A stretch of DNA of 15,248 nt from an uncultured Lachnospiraceae bacterium (GCA_949935685.1 CATLGN010000012.1:1-15248), one strand, 5' to 3'; shown: positions 8,532 through 13,634, counted from the first letter of the stretch. Program-made: numbers and translations. The notes: generated by a model from the sequence alone, not told the origin.

Positions 8532-9842
8532 CTATGCAATCGTGACTGTCATATACACTTTTCCCATCGCGCTTACCACCGTGACGGCGTCGCGCACAAC
8601 GACCGATTTCGGCGTATCCCCGGCCTCCACGGTAATATCAGAATCCGAAAATCCCTCGATCGCCCGGATCTGCTCCATCTGCCGGTGATGCGCCACAATA
8701 TCGGACCACAGGGAAACCCGCCCCGCCGCATCATTCGGCATAGAACCCAGATACTTTGTGTTAAAAAGCACCGCAATGTCATTCCCGATCTGGTCGATCA
8801 CCCGGATCGTCTGGTTGTCTTTGAAAATATCCCCCTGTGTCTCGGACGTCGTCACCATCGTATTAATATCTTCCAGCACGCGCACATCCGTCCCCACCAT
8901 ATGGAATACGAATTTTCCGGCTTTGACCGCATCCTTTAACTGTATCTGCGTATAAGCGGTGTCGACGGCAAATTCACCGTCATACTTTTTATTCTGGTTG
9001 CTTCTGTTGACAGCGCATCCCGCGCAGGCCCCCGTTACCCAATAGACAAGCCCCGCTTCGCTCCATCCCTCATCCATCACTCTGTTGTCGACGCTGATGA
9101 CGCCCGGGTCGTCTGCTTTCGCATAATCATAAAGGACAAGCTGGAATTTCACGCCCATCTCATTGCGCAGGCGTTTTACAAAAGCGGCAAAAAGCGCTTT
9201 TGTCATATCGTCCGTCACCACGGCGCCCATTGTGTGAAACGAATAGGATTCGATTTTATCAAGGTATGCCTGATACGCCGCGCCGTCTGCCTCTCCGTTC
9301 TCCCCGCCTGTCAGCGCCATGCCGGCAGACGCCTCCAGCGCCGCGCCCGGTTTCCATTTTACATATGCGTTTGCGGTCAGCTCGTCCGCCCCGGCAACCG
9401 TCTGCTCATCGACTACGGAAGTGCCCAGAATGGTTTTCACGTCAAACAACGATTCGTTATCGGCGTTCACCTGAACGGCAATCCGCAGATCATTGCCGCG
9501 GACGCCGGGATATACCGCTTCCGCAAGTGCATTTGCCGCCTTTTTACCGCCGCCGTTTAACCGGTATCCGTACAAAACCTCTGCATTGCGGAATAAATCC
9601 CGCAGCCCTTTCAGCTTTTCATCGGTATACGCATATCCGAATATTTCCATGCTGTTTTTCTGAAAGTCCGCATTTGTCACGGGAAACACCTCGCCCACAG
9701 CGCCCCAGTCCATCTCCAGTGGCATTGTGACAATGCCCCGCTCCGAAAGCGTCGCGTTTGCCGCCGCCTTTGAAACAAAGTTAATATACGTTCCCGGTAA
9801 TTCCTTATTCTGTACCAAAAAAGTACCGCCTCCCAAAGCCAT
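8532..9842 (-). CDS. Contractile tail sheath protein (XkdK-like)
   Basis: A 436-residue sheath protein, the subunit whose rearrangement drives the tube through the target envelope. The start MALGGGTFLVQNKELPGTYI and the following SERGIVTMPLEMDWG are highly characteristic of XkdK-type sheaths. The C-terminal domain contains FVFHMVGTDVRVLEDINTMV, FKDNQTIRVIDQIGNDIA and MEQIRAIEGF, the part that interlocks neighbouring subunits. The length is normal for Firmicutes sheaths. The ATG lies 1 nt after the stop of the small upstream gene, with AAAGGTGA as ribosome site. Presence of a sheath shows that the particle is contractile (R-type). Confidence 0.96.
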   Translation of the reverse strand: MALGGGTFLVQNKELPGTYINFVSKAAANATLSERGIVTMPLEMDWGAVGEVFPVTNADFQKNSMEIFGYAYTDEKLKGLRDLFRNAEVLYGYRLNGGGKKAANALAEAVYPGVRGNDLRIAVQVNADNESLFDVKTILGTSVVDEQTVAGADELTANAYVKWKPGAALEASAGMALTGGENGEADGAAYQAYLDKIESYSFHTMGAVVTDDMTKALFAAFVKRLRNEMGVKFQLVLYDYAKADDPGVISVDNRVMDEGWSEAGLVYWVTGACAGCAVNRSNQNKKYDGEFAVDTAYTQIQLKDAVKAGKFVFHMVGTDVRVLEDINTMVTTSETQGDIFKDNQTIRVIDQIGNDIAVLFNTKYLGSMPNDAAGRVSLWSDIVAHHRQMEQIRAIEGFSDSDITVEAGDTPKSVVVRDAVTVVSAMGKVYMTVTIA

Positions 9843-9843
9843 T

Positions 9844-10050
9844 TCACTTCACCTTTCCTTTCCTGTATGTCTCCATTTTTTCTTCCACTTCTTTTACCGT
9901 ATACCGCTCACCGGGCGTCAAAAGGGCATCCGCCAGATCCCGTCTGTCCCGGAAACGATGCGCGCCGAGAAGCTGTTCCTTTGTAAATCTGTTTTCATCC
10001 CTCCCGGTGTTCTCCGAAAGTTCCGTTGACACTTTTTTCTTTGCCGGCAT
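9844..10050 (-). CDS. Small tail-operon protein (XkdJ-like)
   Basis: A 68-residue, highly charged protein (MPAKKKVSTELSENTGRDEN...). Its core is FTKEQLLGAHRFRDRRDLADALLTPGERYTVKEVEEKM. A short protein with this pattern (K/R-rich tail ending KGKVK) occupies the slot just before the sheath in many clostridial contractile-tail operons and in PBSX. Its role is not known to me. The frame overlaps the tail terminator gene by 56 nt. The ATG at 10050 has AGGTGA four bases upstream. Its end adjoins the sheath ATG, so it is probably coupled to it. Confidence 0.75.
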   Translation of the reverse strand: MPAKKKVSTELSENTGRDENRFTKEQLLGAHRFRDRRDLADALLTPGERYTVKEVEEKMETYRKGKVK

Positions 10051-10495
10051 GTTTCACCTGTCCTTTCACGGAGACTTCTTCCGAAATCTCCTCCATCTTC
10101 GGGACGGGAGCACTGTCTTCCCGGACGAACCGATCGTAGTTCACGAAAAACTGCAATACACCGTCCGCCATTTCACACTGCATGTTTGTCCCCATCACCT
10201 GTCCCGCACCGACGGGCAGCCATCTAAGGCATGTAAAAAGCCGTTCGGCAACCGTTTGGCACTCTTCGTTCTCTTTTCCGCTTTCTCCGGGGAAATATCG
10301 GATGCAGAAACAATTCTGCCGGAAATACCGTTTTCCCTGAAACTGACTGCCTGTGGAACGCTGCCATCGGATCAGAAAAGCGGGAACCTCCGCCCCCTGT
10401 CCCTTTTCTTCCCGGCAGATTTTATATCCGTCGCCAAATTCAGCCTGTAGGGAAATATAGATTGCCTCCGTTATGGAATTTATGATTTTGAACAC
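9995..10495 (-). CDS. Tail terminator family protein (DUF6838-like, XkdI position)
   Basis: A 166-residue protein matching the phage tail-terminator family of Clostridia: start INSITEAIYISLQAEFGDGY, then GKRYFRQNCFCIRYFP, NEECQTVAERLFTCLRWL and DGVLQFFVNYDRFV. It caps the tube and sheath at the head-proximal end and, in a headless particle, would close that end. The C-terminal ~35 residues are charged and overlap the next gene. The start is uncertain. A GTG at 10495 directly adjoins AAGGGAGG, while by homology Met would correspond to an ATC codon 3 codons later. It is the first gene after the terminator hairpin and the late-promoter repeats. In an intact phage the gene before it would belong to the head module. 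Confidence 0.85.
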   Translation of the reverse strand: MFKIINSITEAIYISLQAEFGDGYKICREEKGQGAEVPAFLIRWQRSTGSQFQGKRYFRQNCFCIRYFPGESGKENEECQTVAERLFTCLRWLPVGAGQVMGTNMQCEMADGVLQFFVNYDRFVREDSAPVPKMEEISEEVSVKGQVKHAGKEKSVNGTFGEHREG

Positions 10496-10513
10496 CTCCC
10501 TTCCTGCTGCATT

Positions 10514-10545
10514 AAAAAAGAACCGCTTTCGCGCGATTCTTTTTT
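10514..10545 (-). terminator. Intrinsic terminator / attenuator at the head of the tail operon
   Basis: On the minus strand an A6-rich arm ending AATCGC pairs with GCGGTT followed by CTTTTTT: 13 pairs including one G-U, with a 6-nt loop GCGAAA. The U-tract leads into the tail terminator gene, whose start is only 19 nt downstream. The hairpin is better paired in the minus-strand RNA (G-U) than in the plus-strand RNA (C-A mismatch). It ends transcription of the regulator gene. Because no room is left for a promoter after it, tail-operon RNA must pass through it. Confidence 0.8.
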
Positions 10546-10565
10546 GCCTGCCCCGTCATACTGTT

Positions 10566-10607
10566 ACCATAGCACACCGTGAACGGACATTTCGGACAAA
10601 ACGGACA
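10566..10607 (-). promoter_or_regulatory. Candidate late promoter with three TGTCCG repeats
   Basis: The minus strand carries TGTCCG at 10607-10602, 10598-10593 and 10589-10584, an exact 9-bp period. Twelve bases further on is an extended -10 (TG-C-TATGGT, with TATGGT at 10571-10566). The expected -35 position falls on the middle repeat and has no normal -35 sequence. This suggests that the repeats are bound by an activator or sigma-like factor, most plausibly the product of the gene just upstream. The start of RNA would be near 10559, about 14 nt before the terminator hairpin. Confidence 0.6.
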
Positions 10608-10621
10608 AACCTGAAATTTTG

Positions 10622-10963
10622 TTATCGGATGAACCGCTGATATTCTTTCCGCACGCTCTCGGCAGTCGCATTTCTGCCCATTTTTACAGCCACTTGTTCC
10701 CACGATAATCCCGCCAGATGCCGGTAACGTACGATTCGCTGCATCCGCACCGGTATCGTAAGCATCCACGCTTCAATCTGAAAACGGATCTGCTGCGCGC
10801 AGACTTTTCGCCGTTCCAACAGTCCCTTCTCCTGCAGCAGGCCGCCGTCGTCTTCATCCACAAAATTCAGTCCCTTTTTTCGGTTTAATTTTCTGATGTC
10901 CTCCTCTGTTTCCCGAATCAGTTCACAGGCGTCCGCATATTCCTGCAACATACATTTTTCCAC
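10622..10963 (-). CDS. Sigma-region-4-like phage late regulator
   Basis: A small protein of about 113 residues. The N-terminal half is a charged helix (YADACELIRETEEDIRKLNRK). The last ~40 residues form a sigma-70 region-4-like helix-turn-helix: RIVRYRHLAGLSWEQVAVKMGRNATAESVRKEY. Proteins of this type (ArpU/RinA/Xpf-like late regulators) lie just before the terminase genes in Firmicutes phages and switch on late genes. Here the gene lies just before the tail genes. I chose GTG at 10963, 11 nt after AAGGAG; the ATG at 10951 is the alternative. It ends 15 bp before the TGTCCG repeats, its likely target. It could instead bind elsewhere; the sigma-like reading is from motif only. Confidence 0.75.
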   Translation of the reverse strand: MEKCMLQEYADACELIRETEEDIRKLNRKKGLNFVDEDDGGLLQEKGLLERRKVCAQQIRFQIEAWMLTIPVRMQRIVRYRHLAGLSWEQVAVKMGRNATAESVRKEYQRFIR

Positions 10964-11002
10964 TTTCCAACACACTCCTTTTGATTTTCTTCCATCTGCC
11001 CC

Positions 11003-11030
11003 TTGCATTTTTCTTTGAAAATGTTATAAT
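11003..11030 (+). promoter_or_regulatory. Promoter of the tRNA-Ala gene
   Basis: TTGCAT at 11003-11008, a 16-bp spacer and TATAAT at 11025-11030 with an extended -10 TG at 11022-11023. RNA would start about 3 nt before the tRNA. It lies within the 5' flank of the regulator gene that is transcribed in the opposite direction. Confidence 0.75.
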
Positions 11031-11039
11031 AATTTGCAT

Positions 11040-11112
11040 GGGGATATAGCTCAGTTGGGAGAGCGATACGTTCGCAACGTATAGGTCACGAGTTCGAGTC
11101 TCGCTATCTCCA
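11040..11112 (+). tRNA. tRNA-Ala (anticodon CGC)
   Basis: The cloverleaf folds by hand. The acceptor stem is GGGGATA (11040-11046) with TATCTCC (11105-11111) and contains a G-U pair at the third position, the classic alanine identity element. The D arm is GCTC/GAGC, and the anticodon stem ATACG/CGTAT encloses TTCGCAA (11071-11077), so the anticodon is CGC and reads GCG. The T arm has the loop TTCGAGT with one A-C mismatch at the top of its stem. The discriminator is A and CCA is not encoded. A T7 run follows at once (terminator). It has its own strong promoter and lies opposite to all flanking element genes. About a third of the alanine codons in the fibre fragment are GCG by hand count, so it could serve the element. 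Confidence 0.93.
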
Positions 11113-11119
11113 TTTTTTT
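11113..11119 (+). terminator. T-run after tRNA-Ala
   Basis: Seven T residues directly follow the tRNA discriminator base. With the T arm and acceptor helix just upstream this can act as a simple terminator for the tRNA transcript. Confidence 0.5.
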
Positions 11120-11140
11120 ATTTGTTCGTTTTCTTTTTTC

Positions 11141-11737
11141 TCAGGCAGTCATTCCTGTCGCCGCCGTCATCCTTGCCACCGATTCCCCCCACAAGAGTAA
11201 ATCGTTCGCCCTCACCATACAGGATGTATGATTGTTCCTCCGCGGCTGTACGATATGCAGGTGGATATTGGCAATTGAAAACGCCGTGCCAAATTCACGG
11301 TAAGCGCCCAGCGCACACAATGCAAGCCGGCAATTTCTTTCCGCCCGTACCGGAATTCCTTTCCCATATTTAAAGTCGATAACATAGAGGTCTTTTCCAC
11401 AGATCATGATACAGTCTGCAACGCCGCTGCCTCCCGGCACCCACCGGCCGAATTCCACTCCTTTTTTAACCATAATCAACGGCGCCGCCGGAAGACCGGA
11501 TACCATTCCGCGTACATATGCAGTGCATTCGTCTGCAAATCGTTCCATCTCCGGCGCATACCCATCCTCCTCTCGCAGCTTTTGCAATTCATTCTCAGCA
11601 ATTTTCTCCGTCATATTTTTATCTCCGAATAATTTCCACAACCTCCATGCACAGATCTGATGCGCAACCTCTTTTTCCTGCGCGTACGGGGATACCGTCT
11701 CCGGGCTCCCGTATCTCTGGGTTTTCTTGTTTTCCAT
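11141..11737 (-). CDS. Truncated DUF2800 (PD-(D/E)XK nuclease-like) phage protein
   Basis: A 198-residue remnant of the DUF2800 family, Cas4/RecB-like nucleases found in the replication module of Firmicutes phages and usually close to 370 residues long. The core is visible: AHQICAWRLW (metal-site His), then VPGGSGVADCIMICGKDLY and VIDFKYGKG (Asp ... Asp-Phe-Lys), and HLHIVQPRRNN. The usual N-terminal SSSHRWLxC segment is missing, and the C-terminal half, with its Cys-rich part, is replaced by a short ending MTAATGMTA. The ATG at 11737 lies after AAAGGAAGG; an earlier ATG at 11803 lies inside an operator. It is the only gene left of a replication module and is read from the leftward promoter. 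It is probably inactive. Confidence 0.75.
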   Translation of the reverse strand: MENKKTQRYGSPETVSPYAQEKEVAHQICAWRLWKLFGDKNMTEKIAENELQKLREEDGYAPEMERFADECTAYVRGMVSGLPAAPLIMVKKGVEFGRWVPGGSGVADCIMICGKDLYVIDFKYGKGIPVRAERNCRLALCALGAYREFGTAFSIANIHLHIVQPRRNNHTSCMVRANDLLLWGESVARMTAATGMTA

Positions 11738-11790
11738 CTGTGTCGTGCACCTTCCTTTCTCTGATTTTAATAGTTCCTCATTCCCACATT

Positions 11791-11803
11791 TTGCACTATG
11801 CAA
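11791..11803. promoter_or_regulatory. Operator 1 for the XRE repressor
   Basis: TTGCA-CTA-TGCAA, a perfect 5-3-5 inverted repeat. It lies at about +5 to +17 of the leftward promoter. It shares its consensus with three further copies in the same control region, so it is most likely the repressor's binding site. Confidence 0.7.
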
Positions 11804-11814
11804 CTAACAAGGTA

Positions 11815-11843
11815 ATAATAGCACTGTGCAACAACTGCGTCAA
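11815..11843 (-). promoter_or_regulatory. Leftward early promoter
   Basis: On the minus strand TTGACG (11843-11838), exactly 17 bp, then TATTAT (11820-11815). This is near the sigma-A consensus. It would start RNA near 11808 and drive the DUF2800 remnant and the genes beyond. Operator 2 covers the -10 edge and spacer. Confidence 0.8.
11819..11831. promoter_or_regulatory. Operator 2
   Basis: TAGCA-CTG-TGCAA, matching the operator consensus at 4 of 5 positions in the left half and all 5 in the right. It overlaps the -10 and spacer of the leftward promoter, so binding would block it. Confidence 0.65.
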
Positions 11844-11856
11844 TAGCTCTGTGCAA
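11844..11856. promoter_or_regulatory. Operator 3
   Basis: TAGCT-CTG-TGCAA, the weakest left half of the set but an exact right half. It abuts the -35 of the leftward promoter. Confidence 0.6.
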
Positions 11857-11884
11857 CTTTTTCGGATTATTTACTCATTTTATA

Positions 11885-11897
11885 TTGCATTGCGCAA
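11885..11897. promoter_or_regulatory. Operator 4
   Basis: TTGCA-TTG-CGCAA, one mismatch from perfect symmetry. It covers the -35 of the repressor's own promoter, so it probably gives autoregulation. Confidence 0.6.
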
Positions 11898-11913
11898 TAA
11901 AATGTACTATACT
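11885..11913 (+). promoter_or_regulatory. Rightward promoter of the repressor operon
   Basis: TTGCAT (11885-11890), 17 bp, TATACT (11908-11913). RNA would start near 11920. AGGAAGGGG lies before the repressor ATG at 11940. Confidence 0.75.
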
Positions 11914-11939
11914 ATTTTTCAGAGGAAGGGGATTCCAAT

Positions 11940-12383
11940 ATGACAAACGCAGAAACCGGAGACAGAATCAAATATGTGCGAAGTTTGAGAAACGCTACGC
12001 TTGACGAGATTGCCCGAAAAGTAGGCGTGACAAAATCTACGATACAACGCTACGAAAACGGAAAAATCAAGGCGATCAAGATCCCCGTCGTCGAGTCCAT
12101 CGCCGCGGCGTTACAGGTAAACCCGGCCTGGATACTCGGAAAATCCGACGATATGGAACTTCCCATGCAAAAACTTCCCGCAATCATGCGGTATTATGAA
12201 ATGCTCAATGAAACGGGCCGGCAGGAGGCCGAAAAGCGCGTCGAAGAACTGACGCATGTCCCCCGATATGCAATGCACATCAGAGCCGCCCATAATGACT
12301 ATGCGGCCGATCCTGAGGAACAGGAACGGATGCGGGAAGATCTTTCCGGACTGAAACGGCCGGATGGATTCCCGACTGTTTGA
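11940..12383 (+). CDS. XRE-family repressor (ImmR-like)
   Basis: A 147-residue DNA-binding protein with an N-terminal HTH_3 domain: residues ~8-65, recognition region DEIARKVGVTKSTIQRYENG, closing with AAALQVNPAWILGKSD. The C-terminal half (LNETGRQEAEKRVEELTHVP) is the short helical part found in repressors paired with ImmA-type proteases. It has no LexA/CI-type peptidase, so it cannot autocleave. It is encoded just right of four matching operators and divergent from the leftward promoter. The next gene, an ImmA-like protein, starts 27 nt downstream. The pair would keep the element silent and release it on a signal, as in ICEBs1 and phi105-type switches. Confidence 0.9.
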   Translation: MTNAETGDRIKYVRSLRNATLDEIARKVGVTKSTIQRYENGKIKAIKIPVVESIAAALQVNPAWILGKSDDMELPMQKLPAIMRYYEMLNETGRQEAEKRVEELTHVPRYAMHIRAAHNDYAADPEEQERMREDLSGLKRPDGFPTV

Positions 12384-12409
12384 TTGAAACTGTAAATGGG
12401 GTGATTTCC

Positions 12410-12874
12410 TTGAAGTATGAAGATTTACTGGAAGAAAGTACTGCCAATAACGTCTATATTATAGAAAACGCCGATTTCAAATCCCGGGCAGACGGCCTGA
12501 TTAACGGAAATGTAATCGGAATCAATAAGAATGTGCGGACATCCCGCCAACGTACCTGTATCCTGGCAGAAGAATTGGGCCACTATCACACAACGGTGGG
12601 CGATATTGTCTGTCAGTCAACGGTATCGGACCGCAAGCAGGAACTCCGTGCAAGAATCTGGGCATATAACAGGCTGATCGGTCTGAACGGCATCGTAAAC
12701 GCCTGTAAACACGGCTGCCATTCCCTGCACGATACCGCCGAATATCTGGATGTCACAGAGGAATTTTTACTGGAAGCGCTGCAATATTACAAAGGGAAAT
12801 ACGGCATCTACGCGACAATAGACAACTATGTCATCTATTTCGAACCGTCTCTGGGCGTGTTCGAGCTGGTATAA
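12410..12874 (+). CDS. ImmA/IrrE-type metallopeptidase-like protein
   Basis: A protein of about 154 residues of the ImmA/IrrE (DUF955) group. The TTG start at 12410 is preceded by GGGGTGA and gives the usual MKYEDLLEE beginning; a TTG at 12380 has no ribosome site and overlaps the repressor. The conserved block reads ILAEELGHYHTTVGDI, followed by DRKQELRARIWAYNRLIGL and the EYLDVTEEFLLEAL and NYVIYFEPSLGVFELV ends. In the metal motif the first His of HExxH is Glu (EELGH, residues 54-58), a form I recall in Firmicutes phage members. By family it cleaves or destabilises the partner repressor to induce the element. Its activity with this motif is not shown by sequence. Confidence 0.85.
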   Translation: MKYEDLLEESTANNVYIIENADFKSRADGLINGNVIGINKNVRTSRQRTCILAEELGHYHTTVGDIVCQSTVSDRKQELRARIWAYNRLIGLNGIVNACKHGCHSLHDTAEYLDVTEEFLLEALQYYKGKYGIYATIDNYVIYFEPSLGVFELV

Positions 12875-12888
12875 TACGTCCTGTATCA

Positions 12889-13179
12889 TCACGGCGACTG
12901 CATTTTTACCAGATCAAGCTCACGCAGTATGGAAGCGGAATCTTTCATCCCCTGAATATAGGCCAGTTCGCTGAAACGCGAATTGCATTCATTGTTCGCC
13001 GTCAGCAGACGGTCAATCATCAGACGCTCCTCCTGCGTCAGATCATATTCCCCCAGCCGCCGTACCAGTTCCGCTACCGCCTCATTCCTCTTTCGATACT
13101 CTTTATCGTCTAATACAACTTCGTCAAAACGCTCCCCTGTCATCTTTTTTGCCAGTAGTTCCAGTATACTGTCTTCCAT
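12889..13179 (-). CDS. DUF6809-like small helical protein
   Basis: A 96-residue, wholly helical, charged protein (start MEDSILELLAKKMTGERFDE; later RRLGEYDLTQEERLMIDRLL, SELAYIQGMKDSASILREL). It resembles the DUF6809 group, frequent in Clostridia near mobile elements, whose function is unknown. AAAGGGG lies before the ATG. It converges on the ImmA gene with 14 bp between stops and lies 30 bp downstream of the terminator of the candidate structured RNA. Read-through of that terminator would express it. The family call is tentative. Confidence 0.6.
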   Translation of the reverse strand: MEDSILELLAKKMTGERFDEVVLDDKEYRKRNEAVAELVRRLGEYDLTQEERLMIDRLLTANNECNSRFSELAYIQGMKDSASILRELDLVKMQSP

Positions 13180-13211
13180 ACACTTTCCCCTTTAATACAT
13201 TTTCATTTAAA

Positions 13212-13244
13212 AGGGACTGCAGCAGTCAACAGGCCGCAGCCCCT
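13212..13244 (-). terminator. Intrinsic terminator of the structured RNA
   Basis: On the minus strand GGGGCTGC (13243-13236) pairs with GCAGTCCC (13220-13213) through eight pairs including one G-U, followed by TTTT (13212-13209). It lies 30 bp before the DUF6809 start. Confidence 0.75.
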
Positions 13245-13402
13245 GCTCCGCGATCCTCACCCGGAATACCCTGGGCAGGTCTCCCTGCCCGCCGGGAATA
13301 TTCCTGTGAGAACCAAGAATGAGGTGTAAAGTATGCGTCCACACTTACACCTCATTATATTAAAGGTTTCCGGCAACACCTGCGCAAAGTGACACAAAAG
13401 CA

Positions 13403-13533
13403 TTGAAATTCGGGAACAATTCCTTTATAATAACACTTGTGTGTATCGCAGGCACAGCCTGTATCGTGTGGTAGCCTGACTACCGCCCTTGCCGCAGGGA
13501 GTTCGCTCCTCCCTGCGGTGGTACACCATTTTT
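13403..13533 (+). promoter_or_regulatory. Plus-strand promoter and possible antisense small RNA
   Basis: TTGAAA (13403-13408), 17 bp, TATAAT (13426-13431) is a near-perfect promoter on the strand opposite the structured RNA. An RNA starting near 13438 would contain the complementary four-way junction (stem 13441-13445 with 13522-13526, three hairpins) and reach a TTTTT run at 13529-13533 after a weak GGTG/CACC hairpin. This could be a ~95-nt antisense RNA, or the promoter may be chance. Confidence 0.4.
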
Positions 13534-13555
13534 CATTCTTGTGTTCTCGACAAAT

Positions 13556-13584
13556 ATTTTATCATACCGCTCTTATTAATACAA
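13556..13584 (-). promoter_or_regulatory. Promoter of the structured RNA
   Basis: On the minus strand TTGTAT (13584-13579), 17 bp, TAAAAT (13561-13556). The predicted start at about 13549 coincides with the first base of the closing helix. An alternative pair, TTGGCA/TATGAT, has a poor 19-bp spacer. Confidence 0.65.
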
Positions 13585-13634
13585 GTGCCAAACGGAAAAC
13601 TGCCGCGATAAACAGATGAACCGACCGCACGCTG

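Larger units (their letters stand above)
13209..13549 (-). ncRNA. Candidate structured non-coding RNA of about 340 nt
   Basis: No credible gene lies in this stretch, but the minus strand has a promoter whose start would be near 13549, many helices and an intrinsic terminator. Helices seen: GAGAAC (13548-13543) with GTTCTC (13313-13308), then CAAGAATGA (13541-13533) with TCATTCTTG (13322-13314), closing the domain with one bulged A; a four-way junction closed by GTGTA/TACAC (13526-13522 with 13445-13441) holding hairpins at 13518-13492, 13484-13470 and 13461-13449; a 17-bp hairpin at 13356-13318 with loop GACG; a long hairpin at 13304-13263 with a GAGA tetraloop. I find no RNase P, tmRNA, SRP or riboswitch signature. 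Class unknown. It could be a leader for the DUF6809 gene instead of a free RNA. Confidence 0.6.

Noticed and set aside
10512..10769. An 85-codon minus-strand frame over the end of the late regulator
   Set aside because: It lies in another frame of the regulator gene and runs through the repeats and terminator; no family resemblance or ribosome site.
11940..12383. A self-cleaving LexA/CI-type repressor
   Set aside because: The C-terminal half is too short and lacks the Ala-Gly cleavage site and Ser-Lys pair; the ImmA-like partner explains induction instead.
13441..13530. Second tRNA-like fold with a T-loop-like TTCG and CACCA end
   Set aside because: The acceptor helix is only 5 bp, the second arm has a 5-nt loop so no anticodon can be read, and the T-arm stem is part of a longer hairpin.
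13209..13549. RNase P RNA, tmRNA or a common riboswitch
   Set aside because: Conserved cores of RNase P and tmRNA, a tag frame, and aptamer motifs of TPP, SAM, FMN, cobalamin or c-di-GMP riboswitches are not visible.
13437..13619. A 60-codon plus-strand open frame in the gene-free stretch
   Set aside because: It has no ribosome site, an unlikely composition, and lies antisense to the helices of the structured RNA. Its codons follow the hairpins.
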